Positions 1-6,805 are shown, numbered from the stretch's first letter. The stretch is DNA of 9,131 bases from Balneolaceae bacterium (GCA_007123785.1 SLGL01000166.1:1-9131), one strand, 5' to 3'. A program made the numbers and translations. Notes: generated by a model from the sequence alone, not told the origin.

Positions 1-104
1 CTTAACAATACCAATTACTGAATCCCGCTAAAATCAGGGAAACCCTTAATTTGAGTTGAGCAGATATCCTACCTTTTGGCGAAGACTTAGGGGAAACTAC
101 TACT

Positions 105-146
105 TAGTCCGCATGTCTCAACAAGAAATTTCGTTGTGGGCAAGGC
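105..146 (+). repeat. Dispersed 3'-flank repeat, copy 1
   Basis: This 42-nt unit matches the copy at 1608-1649 at 36 of 42 positions by hand count. It starts TAGTCCGCATG, contains the core CAAGAAATTT (122-131) and ends TGTGGGCAAGGC. Left CCGCA can pair with right TGTGG (one G-T wobble), so the unit can fold on itself. Related copies are at 1608-1649 (+), 6864-6905 (-) and 9093-9131 (+), with a partial arm at 6673-6689. No gene is visible upstream within the window. I do not know a published name for it. Confidence 0.8.
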
Positions 147-184
147 ATTTTACAGGGTGTTTTTGGCACTTTCGATGAAAATGC
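145..184 (+). repeat. Stem-loop adjoining repeat copy 1
   Basis: GCATTTT (145-151) is a perfect reverse complement of AAAATGC (178-184), around a 26-nt loop. It follows directly on the 42-nt repeat, in the position where the copy at 6864-6905 runs into its own large palindrome. It may therefore belong to the same mobile or structural unit. There is no T-run after the stem, so it is not a standard intrinsic terminator. Confidence 0.4.
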
Positions 185-226
185 AGGCTACGAGGAGGCT
201 TTGCAAAACCCGTGCATTATTCGACT

Positions 227-1090
227 TTATTGCTCGATTTTCTCTCCATACAACCTCTCCCGGTACCCTTCCTGTATTTGCCTCACGACTGGTCCGGGTT
301 TTCCGGTTCCGATATTTTTTCCGTCAAGAACGGTTACCGGCTGGATATCTGTAGTGGTGCCGGAAAAGAAAAGCTCATCCAGCTCGAACAATTCATGTTC
401 ACTTACAGGGGTGAAATGTACGGGTATTCCCCTCTCATCGGCAATCTCAACCACCGTCCGGCGGGTAATCCCGTTCAGAATATAGTTGGTAGCCGGATAG
501 GTGTACAACGCTCCGTCCTTCACACCAAAAATATTAGCATTCGGGCTTTCGGTCACCATACCATCACGAATCATCACAGCACTGTTTACTCCCGCGTCTT
601 CTGCCTGCTGCTTCGCAAGTGTATTAGGTAACAGGTTCACGGTTTTGAGATAGCACCGGGCCCATCGAACATCCGAAATCGTGATAGCATCCACACCGCT
701 TTCATGCAGTTTGGTGTGCGGTGTAAACGGGCTGGTTGCAATATAAAGTGTTGGGGGCACCTCCGGATCAGGAAACGTATGTGTGCGCGGCCAGGCAGAT
801 CCACGTGTTATCTGAAGGTATACGGCAGCCTCTCCTTCGGTATGTCCGTTTCGTTTCAACAGTTCACGGCTGATTTCGGGAATCTCTTTTTTCCGGGATT
901 CTTCAAGATTGATTTTCAGCCCTGCCAACCCCTCTTCAAGCCGCTCAAGGTGTTCTTTTTCTTTAAAAAAACGTCCGTTTACCACACGGGTTACTTCATA
1001 AATTCCATCACCGAAAACAAAGCCGCGATCACTAACAGAAACTGCGGCTTCTTTATGATCTAAATACGAGCCGTTTAAATATACCTGCAT
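227..1090 (-). CDS. dat: D-amino-acid transaminase (class IV PLP aminotransferase)
   Basis: This is a cytoplasmic PLP enzyme, family known to interconvert D-alanine plus 2-oxoglutarate and pyruvate plus D-glutamate, supplying D-amino acids for peptidoglycan. At 287 aa it has the usual length. The fold-type IV features are visible: DRGFVFGDGIYEV at 21-33, the Schiff-base lysine K149 in YLKTVNLLPN, and the PLP-binding glutamate E181 in TESPNANIFG. Tyr31 and the PRTHTFP segment (R102, H104) correspond to the Tyr/Arg/His carboxylate trap of Bacillus D-amino-acid transaminase, which separates it from branched-chain (IlvE) and aminodeoxychorismate lyase relatives. SGTTTDIQPV near 243-252 is the conserved C-terminal cofactor loop. 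The ATG at 1088-1090 is placed just before the first conserved strand and has an A-rich leader without Shine-Dalgarno. It is transcribed divergently from the thioredoxin. Substrate preference is inferred from motifs only. Confidence 0.92.
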   Translation of the reverse strand: MQVYLNGSYLDHKEAAVSVSDRGFVFGDGIYEVTRVVNGRFFKEKEHLERLEEGLAGLKINLEESRKKEIPEISRELLKRNGHTEGEAAVYLQITRGSAWPRTHTFPDPEVPPTLYIATSPFTPHTKLHESGVDAITISDVRWARCYLKTVNLLPNTLAKQQAEDAGVNSAVMIRDGMVTESPNANIFGVKDGALYTYPATNYILNGITRRTVVEIADERGIPVHFTPVSEHELFELDELFFSGTTTDIQPVTVLDGKNIGTGKPGPVVRQIQEGYRERLYGEKIEQ

Positions 1091-1277
1091 TTCAATTTTT
1101 TTTGTCAGTCATTTTTAATTCACGGAATGATATATCTTTTCAGAATGAATTGGAATGTTTTTTTAAAAAAATCGGACAACTCCGGTATACATTTATCTAT
1201 ATTGCATTCTGCCGCCGATGGAAAATATTCTGGAATCATCAAGCGTTTTACAAATACAATCTAAATTATCAGGTGAG
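1091..1277. promoter_or_regulatory. Divergent promoter region with A/T-tract palindrome
   Basis: These 187 bp separate the divergent transaminase and thioredoxin genes and must hold promoters for both unless the thioredoxin starts at 1218. A perfect 14-bp palindrome of seven T then seven A lies at 1158-1171, a likely bent or easily melted tract. TACATTTA (1188-1195) resembles the Bacteroidota -7 box TAnnTTTG, but no TTTG is seen at the proper distance upstream, so I do not call a promoter. No operator or riboswitch is recognised. Confidence 0.4.
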
Positions 1278-1610
1278 ATGGATACAAAAGAAAAAAAGAA
1301 ACCCGTTTTTTCCGAAATCATCAGGGAAGAAACCCCGGTGCTTGTAGACTTTTATGCCGACTGGTGTGCTCCCTGCAAAATGATGAATCCCGTTCTCAAA
1401 AAACTGAAAAAAAGAATGGGTTCCAGTCTCAACATCATCAAAATTGATGTGGATAAAAATCCAAAGGCTGCAGCAAGGTATAATGTACGTGGTGTACCCA
1501 CACTGATTCTGTTTCGAAAAGGAAAGATTCTCTGGCAACAGGCCGGTGCTGTTCCGGAAACACAACTTTTTTCTGTCATTAGCCAAAAACTGAATACTCA
1601 TTTATCTTAG
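1278..1610 (+). CDS. trxA: Thioredoxin
   Basis: This is a small cytoplasmic dithiol-disulfide oxidoreductase of 110 aa, the normal thioredoxin size. Counting from the ATG at 1278, VDFYADWCAPC holds the redox pair C30 and C33, D24 matches the buried aspartate of E. coli thioredoxin, and GVPT places the cis-proline at P74. The active site is WCAPC rather than the commoner WCGPC; this variant occurs in ordinary thioredoxins. No signal peptide or lipobox is present. An in-frame ATG at 1218 would add 20 residues with no thioredoxin homology. I prefer 1278 because it gives the canonical length and AGGTGAG lies directly before it, though that spacing is short. The stop TAG is also the first three bases of repeat copy 2. 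Which of several thioredoxin paralogues this is cannot be told. Confidence 0.9.
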   Translation: MDTKEKKKPVFSEIIREETPVLVDFYADWCAPCKMMNPVLKKLKKRMGSSLNIIKIDVDKNPKAAARYNVRGVPTLILFRKGKILWQQAGAVPETQLFSVISQKLNTHLS

Positions 1611-1649
1611 CCCGCATGTTTCGCCAAGAAATTTGGTTGTGAGCAAGGC
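1608..1649 (+). repeat. Dispersed 3'-flank repeat, copy 2
   Basis: This is a second 42-nt copy, beginning with the TAG stop of the thioredoxin gene. It has the core CAAGAAATTT (1625-1634) and ends TTGTGAGCAAGGC. GCCCGCA at its left end can pair with TGTGAGC at its right with one mismatch and one G-T wobble. A small hairpin, GGTTG-GCT-CAACC (1651-1663), follows at once without a T-run. The unit lies between convergent genes (thioredoxin and phosphodiesterase), which fits a role in ending transcription or protecting mRNA ends, though that is inference. Confidence 0.8.
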
Positions 1650-1732
1650 GGGTTGGCTCAACCGATCGGAGAGGAAATTAAATGATAGATTCCCTTTCCG
1701 AATATTGACCTTGAGATCTGAACCACAACTGA

Positions 1733-2221
1733 TCAATTCAGCTCTTTGAACTGTACTTTCCGGGTATTGATATCGAAAAGAGCAGCCATAGCATCCCCGT
1801 CAAAACCGTTTACACTTCCGGGATTGATGGAGATGGTATTGCCGATTGTATCGAGACGAGGTTCATGAGTGTGTCCGGAAACAACCACGTCATACTTTCC
1901 GCAAAGTTCCAGGCTCTCTGTAATTTCAGGATAGGTTCCATGGTAAACGGCAAAATTCACAGCATCCAGTTCAAAAGCGTAAAAATCGCCATGGAGAGTG
2001 GCACCGATCGATTCAAACTTTTTCATAAGCAGGTATTTATCCCCGTCATTATTTCCAAAAATACCATGCAAAGGGAGCCCCTCAAACAACGGAATGGTAA
2101 ACGGGCTGCAGTAATCGCCGGCGTGAATCACTTTCACCACCTCTCTTTCCTTGAAATAGGCAACTGCTTTTTTGATATGTTCTACGTGATCGTGTGAATC
2201 TGAGCAAAGTCCAATTAACAT
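1733..2221 (-). CDS. YfcE/MJ0936-family metallophosphoesterase
   Basis: This 162-aa calcineurin-like phosphoesterase belongs to the small YfcE/MJ0936 group, whose characterised members hydrolyse phosphodiesters using a two-metal centre. The metal ligands are in order: D8 and H10 in SDSHDH, D36 in HAGDY, N58 in GNND, H94 in YHGTYP, and H117 and H119 in GHTHEP. The length is complete for the family, there is no signal peptide, and it is probably cytoplasmic. The ATG at 2219-2221 sits two residues before the first strand and has an A-rich leader (AACAATAAAAAACACAG) without Shine-Dalgarno. It converges on the thioredoxin gene across an 83-bp spacer. The natural substrate is unknown for most members, and nothing nearby suggests one. 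Confidence 0.9.
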   Translation of the reverse strand: MLIGLCSDSHDHVEHIKKAVAYFKEREVVKVIHAGDYCSPFTIPLFEGLPLHGIFGNNDGDKYLLMKKFESIGATLHGDFYAFELDAVNFAVYHGTYPEITESLELCGKYDVVVSGHTHEPRLDTIGNTISINPGSVNGFDGDAMAALFDINTRKVQFKELN

Positions 2222-2357
2222 AGAATTCTGTGTTTTTTATTGTTTGTCAGCTGATCTAAAGAATTGTGATTTCTGATCCGGCTTCACTCTGAAATTCCGA
2301 ACCTGAAAGTTAAGGTCTTTTTGAGCAAAAGTGAACAAGCGAGGCAGTTGCGATATC

Positions 2358-2390
2358 TTAACAAAAGTACAAACAGGCCCGGTTTGTTAA
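2358..2390. repeat. Inverted repeat TTAACAAA / TTTGTTAA
   Basis: TTAACAAA (2358-2365) is a perfect 8-bp reverse complement of TTTGTTAA (2383-2390), with 17 nt between. A nested alternative pairs ACAAAC (2369-2374) with GTTTGT (2382-2387) around a 7-nt loop. It is 137 bp upstream of the phosphodiesterase start, so it could be an operator or simply part of the repeat-rich spacer. Confidence 0.4.
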
Positions 2391-2403
2391 TTTCTTAAAA
2401 AAA

Positions 2404-2425
2404 GGGTTAACTCCAGCACCATGTA
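2404..2425 (+). repeat. Direct repeat, left copy
   Basis: This 22-nt unit matches 2751-2772 at 18 of 22 positions by hand alignment, with a shared CACCATGTA end. The two copies bracket about 325 bp. Its first nine bases also pair with 2430-2438 (8 of 9), forming a possible hairpin. Confidence 0.45.
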
Positions 2426-2691
2426 GAGAAGTTACCCCGAAATTTAGAGTTTAGACCTTATAAAGACAACTAAAATAAATATATATGAATTTCATTAAGT
2501 GGAAATCGTATCTTCTGCTTTTCAATTGGCCTTGAATCGGTTGGCGGGAACAGGGTGTTTTCAGCGACGCTATGGCAGCATTTGATACCGGCCCTGTCTT
2601 TGATTACAGCCAATAAACGTGATGGACCATACAAATGGTGCCGCGTCGATGAAAAGCCCGCCGACAAGCGATTCACAGCCTTGAATTTTTG

Positions 2692-2717
2692 GTTCTTTTG
2701 TTTCAAGACAAAAGAAC
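2692..2717. repeat. Perfect 10-bp stem-loop
   Basis: GTTCTTTTGT (2692-2701) is exactly complementary to ACAAAAGAAC (2708-2717) around the loop TTCAAG. It is flanked by TTTTTG on the left and AAAGAAAC on the right. On the minus strand it is followed by CAAAAATTC rather than a T-run, so it is not a clear intrinsic terminator in either direction. It lies inside the region bracketed by the direct repeats at 2404 and 2751. Confidence 0.55.
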
Positions 2718-2750
2718 AAAGAAACATTTTATGGACATTAGTAAAAAAAT

Positions 2751-2772
2751 GGGGTAAGTCCTCCACCATGTA
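2751..2772 (+). repeat. Direct repeat, right copy
   Basis: This is the partner of 2404-2425 in the same orientation, with 18 of 22 positions identical. It starts GGGGTAAGTCC and ends CACCATGTA. It lies about 120 bp before gatC. Confidence 0.45.
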
Positions 2773-2781
2773 CCTTATTGT

Positions 2782-2812
2782 TTTGCCAAATGTTTGTTAA
2801 ATTAAAGGTTTG
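2782..2812 (+). promoter_or_regulatory. Candidate Bacteroidota-type promoter for gatC
   Basis: TTTG (2782-2785) is followed after 19 nt by AAGGTTTG (2805-2812). The Bacteroidota primary-sigma consensus is TTTG, 19-21 nt, then TAnnTTTG, so one fixed base differs. Transcription would start near 2819, giving a leader of about 75 nt before gatC. An E. coli-like alternative, TTGCTG (2810-2815) with TATAAA (2831-2836), has a short 15-nt spacer. Such short motifs arise by chance in AT-rich DNA. Confidence 0.3.
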
Positions 2813-2893
2813 CTGAAGAATTCAAGTTTCTATAAAAAAAGCATTCCAAAAAAACTTAAATAACGATTTTTAAAAGATTTAATATAATAATTT

Positions 2894-3184
2894 ATGTCTG
2901 TTACAAAAGATGATGTCCACTACGTTGCCAACCTGGCACGCTTGCAGCTCAGCGATAAAGAGGCAGAAAGCCTGAAAAAAGATATGAACAAAATCCTTGG
3001 CTACATCGATACCCTGAATGAAGTTGATACTACAGGTGTGGAGCCGCTTGAGCATGTAACGGAAGTTACAGCATCTTCTTTCCGAAAAGATGACGCCAGA
3101 GAACCGGTCAGCCACGAAGACGCCCTGAAAAATGCCCCGGATGCCGATTCAGATTATTTCCGTGTTCCAAGAGTCATTGAATAA
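2894..3184 (+). CDS. gatC: Asp-tRNA(Asn)/Glu-tRNA(Gln) amidotransferase subunit C
   Basis: GatC is the small subunit of GatCAB, which amidates misacylated Glu-tRNA(Gln) or Asp-tRNA(Asn). It wraps the GatA-GatB interface and stabilises GatA. The 96-aa product is full length. The N-terminal helix region VHYVANLARLQLSDKEAE (8-25) and the middle DMNKILGYIDTLNEVDTTGVEPLEHV (30-55) are characteristic, and the tail SDYFRVPRVIE (86-96) matches the family's usual ending. The ATG at 2894 follows an AT-only leader (AATATAATAATTT) with no Shine-Dalgarno. gatA and gatB are not adjacent, as is usual in many Bacteroidota relatives. It is co-directional with the YfhO-family gene 105 bp downstream, so co-transcription is possible. 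Confidence 0.95.
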   Translation: MSVTKDDVHYVANLARLQLSDKEAESLKKDMNKILGYIDTLNEVDTTGVEPLEHVTEVTASSFRKDDAREPVSHEDALKNAPDADSDYFRVPRVIE

Positions 3185-3205
3185 CAAATCCCTAATATGG
3201 AAAAC

Positions 3206-3262
3206 TGAATGATGAACAGATTTTCAATATTTGTTATTCCAGCGTTCGAAATTCAGCATTCA
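3206..3262. repeat. Inverted repeat in the gatC-yfhO-like spacer
   Basis: TGAATGATGAA (3206-3216) pairs with TTCAGCATTCA (3252-3262), with one mismatch in 11 and a 35-nt loop. The spacer after it repeats the word CATTCATC (3258-3264 region and 3277 region). There is no T-run, so a terminator is unlikely. It may be a small dispersed repeat or an mRNA-processing structure between the two genes. Confidence 0.45.
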
Positions 3263-3289
3263 TCCCCATTCATCTGCTAAACTTATTCA

Positions 3290-5797
3290 ATGGCCGCCAA
3301 ACGGAACAAGAAAAGACGGAAACAAGTATCACCTCAACCTGATTTCTGGGAATCTCTCCCCGCCAGAAAGCAGCATATTATTGCACTACTATTTTTGTTT
3401 ATTCTGCCGCTCTTCCTTTATCACGCATCCATCATCGGAGGGCAGCAGTATATGGGGCATGATGTCATTCAGTGGCGGGCCGGAGCCGAATCGCTCATCC
3501 AGCACCAGCAGGAACACGGTGAAACCGCTCACTGGGTTTCGAATATGTTCTCAGGAATGCCTGCCACCACCGTTTCGCATCCGCCCCAAATCAGTAATCT
3601 CGACAATACCCTTCTTCGCTTTTTTCGGTTTATCTATCCCGCTGCTGAAATGTGGATTTTACTTGGCGGCGCATACCTGATGTTTCTGCTTATGGGAGCA
3701 CGGCCGCTATCAGCTGTATTCGGAGCTATTATCATCGGTTTCAGTACTTATATCCCCATTATCATCGGGGCGGGACATAACGCCAAATTCCTGGCTTATA
3801 TTTATATTCCCTGGCTCTACAACGGCTATTTTCTTCTCACGCGCACTCAACTGAACCGGTGGCTCGCCTTCTTTATTTTCGGACTGGCGCTCACACTGCA
3901 CCTGCGCGCCTACCATCCGCAAGTAACTTACTTTTTCCTCTTTCCCCTCGGCACACTCTTTATTTATGACCTGGTGAAGGCGATCCGTTCGGGCAACTCC
4001 AAACCCTTCCTGATCCATACCGGGTGGCTGATGGGTGCCGCTCTACTCGCAGTACTGATCACCGTGCAGCTCTACTGGAGTACGATGGAATATTCGCCTT
4101 TCAGCATGAGGGGCGGGTCGGAATTGGCCGGTACCGAAGGCCTTTCCCGTGATTATGCCTTCGCATGGTCACAGGGATGGGGTGAACTGCTCACCCTGCT
4201 GATACCGGGAGCATACGGGGGATCAGAACTTTACTGGGGGCCAAAAACCTTCACCAGCGGCCCGCACTACTTCGGCGCCCTGGCGTTCCTCTTTTTTGTG
4301 ATTGGTGTAATGAAATCGAAACATACTCTGAAATGGGTGTTCCTTGGCCCCGGAATTGCTACTCTCTTTTTCTCTTTGGGCGAACACTTTGGTGCACTAA
4401 ACAACCTGATGTTCGACTATTTCCCGCTGTTCGATAAATTTCGTGTACCAGAGATGTGGCTTATGATCACCCTCTTCTGTTTTACAATTCCCGCTGTTTT
4501 GGGCCTGGACTGGATGGCAGGCCAAATGAAAACTGTCAAATCCAAAAAAGAGTGGGGCAAACCGCTGTTGCTTGCAGCTGCATTTGCCTTAATGGCCGTG
4601 TTTGCGGGTTATCAGCTGCTCTCGTTTGAAAAACCGGGTGAACGCCAGCAACTCGCCCAGCAGATCGCTCAGCAAAACAATGTTCCGGTTGACGATCCCC
4701 GGGTTTCCCAAACCGTTTCAAGGATTATTCAGGGTGAACTGATTCCCGGACGCGAGGAACTTGCATATGGCGATACATTTCGCTTCGCCGCTCTATTTCT
4801 GATTGGCACCGGAATTTTATGGGGCATGAGCGTTCGAAAAATCCCATTGTCAGCAGGTTTGATTGTCTTCTGTATTATCCTCGCATATGATCTGATCAGT
4901 GTAGACTCGCGCTACCTGAGCGAACGATCGCTGGTGGATCAAAACCTGACAAGAGAGGAGGTGATTGAACAGGAAAAACGTCCGATCGACCAGTTCATAC
5001 AGGAACATATACGTCATGATGAGGGCTGGCCGTATCGCGTATTACCTTTCATCGACAATCCGTTCAACAATGCAATCCCGTCCTATTTTTACCCGACTGC
5101 CGGCGGATACTCAGGTGCCAAATTGGGGTATTACCAGGACCTGATTGACGAAGCATTTGTTTCACCCGCTGCCGGACTCAACAGCGGACTTATGAATATG
5201 CTGAACGTGAAATTCATCACCGCCATCCAGCCAATCGGCATGACCGGTTATGATGTAGTTTATGAAGGCAGTGAAGGGTTTGTGCTCGAAAATGAAGAGG
5301 TATTGCCAAAAGCCTTTTTTGTTAATGAAGTTGAAATTATGGATACACAGCCCGATGTATTAAGGCGCATTTCCGAAAATTTTTATCCGGCCGAGACAGC
5401 CTTTATTGCTGAAGAAAGAGCACTCCAGGTTCAGCCCGATACGGCAGCCACAGTGAATGTGACTGAATATAATGCCAACCGAATCTCGCTGGATATCACC
5501 CGAAACGAACCCGGTTTTCTTGTGCTCAGTGAAATCTGGTATCCGCCGGGATGGACGGCTACTCTGAACGGCGAAGAGATCGATATTATCCGAACCAACT
5601 ATGTGCTGCGCGGTTTCGAAATCCCGGCTGGTGATCACACCCTCGAAATGACGCTCGATCCGGCCTGGTATTCAACCGGAAACCGACTCGCTTTCATCGG
5701 AACCATTCTTCTGTTTGGATCTGGAATTTTTGGTGGCTTCATCGCCTGGAAAAGGCGGGAAGAAAACGATGCTGAAGTACCGGAAAACGAAAGCTAA
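3290..5797 (+). CDS. YfhO-family polytopic membrane protein (GT-C-like)
   Basis: This 835-aa membrane protein belongs to the YfhO family. In Bacillus and Listeria, YfhO/GtlB-type proteins are linked to moving a sugar from an undecaprenyl-phosphate carrier onto teichoic acid outside the membrane; in Gram-negative relatives the acceptor is unknown. A basic N-terminus (AAKRNKKRRKQ) precedes TM1 (about 30-48), then MGHDVIQWRAG (55-65), a typical family start of the first outer loop. Roughly a dozen further hydrophobic segments follow at about 120-160, 165-226, 243-262, 326-363, 390-409, 425-444 and 497-535. A large soluble region (about 540-795) ends in a beta-rich module with LSEIWYPPGWTATLNG and NYVLRGFEIPAGDHTLEM, a hallmark of the family. 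A last TM (about 798-819) and a charged tail close it. The ATG at 3290 lacks Shine-Dalgarno. Its stop overlaps the next start as TAATG, suggesting translational coupling. Confidence 0.88.
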   Translation: MAAKRNKKRRKQVSPQPDFWESLPARKQHIIALLFLFILPLFLYHASIIGGQQYMGHDVIQWRAGAESLIQHQQEHGETAHWVSNMFSGMPATTVSHPPQISNLDNTLLRFFRFIYPAAEMWILLGGAYLMFLLMGARPLSAVFGAIIIGFSTYIPIIIGAGHNAKFLAYIYIPWLYNGYFLLTRTQLNRWLAFFIFGLALTLHLRAYHPQVTYFFLFPLGTLFIYDLVKAIRSGNSKPFLIHTGWLMGAALLAVLITVQLYWSTMEYSPFSMRGGSELAGTEGLSRDYAFAWSQGWGELLTLLIPGAYGGSELYWGPKTFTSGPHYFGALAFLFFVIGVMKSKHTLKWVFLGPGIATLFFSLGEHFGALNNLMFDYFPLFDKFRVPEMWLMITLFCFTIPAVLGLDWMAGQMKTVKSKKEWGKPLLLAAAFALMAVFAGYQLLSFEKPGERQQLAQQIAQQNNVPVDDPRVSQTVSRIIQGELIPGREELAYGDTFRFAALFLIGTGILWGMSVRKIPLSAGLIVFCIILAYDLISVDSRYLSERSLVDQNLTREEVIEQEKRPIDQFIQEHIRHDEGWPYRVLPFIDNPFNNAIPSYFYPTAGGYSGAKLGYYQDLIDEAFVSPAAGLNSGLMNMLNVKFITAIQPIGMTGYDVVYEGSEGFVLENEEVLPKAFFVNEVEIMDTQPDVLRRISENFYPAETAFIAEERALQVQPDTAATVNVTEYNANRISLDITRNEPGFLVLSEIWYPPGWTATLNGEEIDIIRTNYVLRGFEIPAGDHTLEMTLDPAWYSTGNRLAFIGTILLFGSGIFGGFIAWKRREENDAEVPENES

Positions 5798-6675
5798 TGC
5801 TGCAGAAGATTCTCCATAAACTGTTTTGGGGGGTATTCCGGCATTTGTTGTCAGACAGACAATACATCCGAATTCGCCATTACCTGGAAAACGGTTATCT
5901 GCCCGATCTGGACACCCCAAAACGCCTTTCCGAGAAAATTCACTACATCAAACTGAACGAACACTCCGATTTGCGGCGTCTCGTTGCCGACAGGCTCAAG
6001 GTTCGGGATTATGTGACTGAAAAGGCCGGGAGCGAATATTTGATCCCGCTAATCGGCCATTACAAAACGCTGACTCCAAAAACCTGGAATTCGCTTCCCG
6101 ATCGTTTTGTACTGAAAGCCGCTCACGGATCGGCAATGGTGAAAATTGTTCGTGATAAATCAGAAGAAAATTTTGCAGAGATCCGGGCCCAGACTGAAAA
6201 CTGGTTGAATTCAGACTACTCCAACATTGGCAGGGAGTGGGTATACAAAAATCTGCCCCGGCACATTATCGCCGAAGAACTGCTTGAAGGGCCTGACGAA
6301 AAACCGGTCACCGAATATAAATTTTTCTGCTTTCATGGCAAGGTGAAACTTTTTTATAGATTTGAATACCGACCCGATGGTGCCCGGAGAAGTTTTTATG
6401 ATGAAAATCTGACCCCTTTGGATCTTTCGTTCCGCTTTCCTGAATCCGGGACATCCACACCGTTGCCAGCGCCGATCGATAATGAATCCATTATCCGTAA
6501 AGCAATCACTGTCTCGGAAAAACTGTCTGAAGATTTTAATTTTATTCGCGTTGACCTCTACCTTACTGAAAACAACATCTGGCTCGGAGAACTCACCAAC
6601 TTTCCAGGCAATGGATTCAACCCGCTGGTTCCGGATGAAAAGGATCTGTATTACGGAAAGATGCTGAGATTCTAA
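5797..6675 (+). CDS. TupA-like ATP-grasp protein
   Basis: The 292-aa product matches the TupA-like ATP-grasp family, named after TupA of Bacillus teichuronic acid synthesis and often found in polysaccharide clusters. Visible blocks are LSEKIHYIKLN (44-54), where the family begins, then RLKVRDYVTEKAG (66-78) and YLIPLIGHY (81-89). FVLKAAHGSAMVKIV (104-118), with K107, is the glycine/serine-rich ATP loop. IIAEELL (157-163) and EYKFFCFHGKVK (173-184) follow, and then FIRVDLY (249-255, D253) and WLGELTNFPGNGF (262-274, E265) supply the likely metal ligands. All key blocks are present, so it should be active, probably joining an amine or amino acid to a carboxylated sugar at the cytoplasmic face. 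That reaction is inference. There is no TM segment. The ATG overlaps the stop of the YfhO-family gene, and the TAA stop is also the start of the palindromic repeat. Confidence 0.85.
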   Translation: MLQKILHKLFWGVFRHLLSDRQYIRIRHYLENGYLPDLDTPKRLSEKIHYIKLNEHSDLRRLVADRLKVRDYVTEKAGSEYLIPLIGHYKTLTPKTWNSLPDRFVLKAAHGSAMVKIVRDKSEENFAEIRAQTENWLNSDYSNIGREWVYKNLPRHIIAEELLEGPDEKPVTEYKFFCFHGKVKLFYRFEYRPDGARRSFYDENLTPLDLSFRFPESGTSTPLPAPIDNESIIRKAITVSEKLSEDFNFIRVDLYLTENNIWLGELTNFPGNGFNPLVPDEKDLYYGKMLRF

Positions 6676-6689
6676 CCCGGATATCTCAC

Positions 6690-6782
6690 AGTAATTTATA
6701 TAAACATCACGTATGTTATTGATATATATTTGTTTGAAATCCGTATTTTATGTTATAAAAAATTGCAGAGTGTATTTGCGGC
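6690..6782. other. AT-rich insert in the left arm of the palindrome
   Basis: These 93 bases replace the CAA seen in the opposite arm. The tract is strongly AT-rich and contains small hairpins: AACAT-CACGT-ATGTT (6703-6717) and TTTTAT-GTT-ATAAAA (6746-6760). No open frame or target-site duplication is evident. It could be a nested insertion or a diverged stretch. Confidence 0.45.
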
Positions 6783-6805
6783 GAAATTTGTCCCTCAGCT
6801 GCGTT

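Larger units (their letters stand above)
1..226. other. Gene-free left edge, 3' flank of the D-amino-acid transaminase
   Basis: I find no credible coding region here; short open frames have no recognisable motif. The stretch holds repeat copy 1 (105-146) and a stem-loop just after it. Positions 1-104 show only a small pairing, TCCC with GGGA around 23-40, and nothing else I recognise. The region lies 3' of the minus-strand transaminase and probably 3' of a plus-strand gene left of the window, which is an inference from the orientation of the repeat. Confidence 0.6.
2222..2893. other. 672-bp gene-free spacer with several repeats
   Basis: The spacer lies between the divergent phosphodiesterase and gatC genes. 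I see no convincing gene: a 99-codon minus-strand frame (2470-2769) has no family motif and contains a perfect hairpin. Visible structure is an inverted repeat (2358-2390), an imperfect hairpin (GGGTTAACT 2404-2412 with AGTTACCCC 2430-2438), two related direct repeats (2404-2425 and 2751-2772), and a perfect 10-bp stem (2692-2717). Its length and repeats suggest a decayed or non-coding repeat element inserted upstream of gatC. Promoters for both flanking genes must also lie here. Confidence 0.5.

Noticed and set aside
212..1063. Plus-strand frames opposite the D-amino-acid transaminase
   Set aside because: They are antisense shadows of a strongly supported gene, with no domains of their own.
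1218..1277. A 20-residue N-terminal extension of the thioredoxin
   Set aside because: The extra residues have no thioredoxin homology, and the start at 1278 gives the standard length. It remains possible.
1651..1663. GGTTG-GCT-CAACC hairpin as an intrinsic terminator for the thioredoxin
   Set aside because: The stem is only 5 bp and no T-run follows; noted with repeat copy 2 instead.
2470..2769. A 99-codon minus-strand frame in the gatC upstream spacer
   Set aside because: It has no recognisable domain, contains a perfect stem-loop, is bracketed by direct repeats and has odd composition; more likely repeat DNA than a gene.
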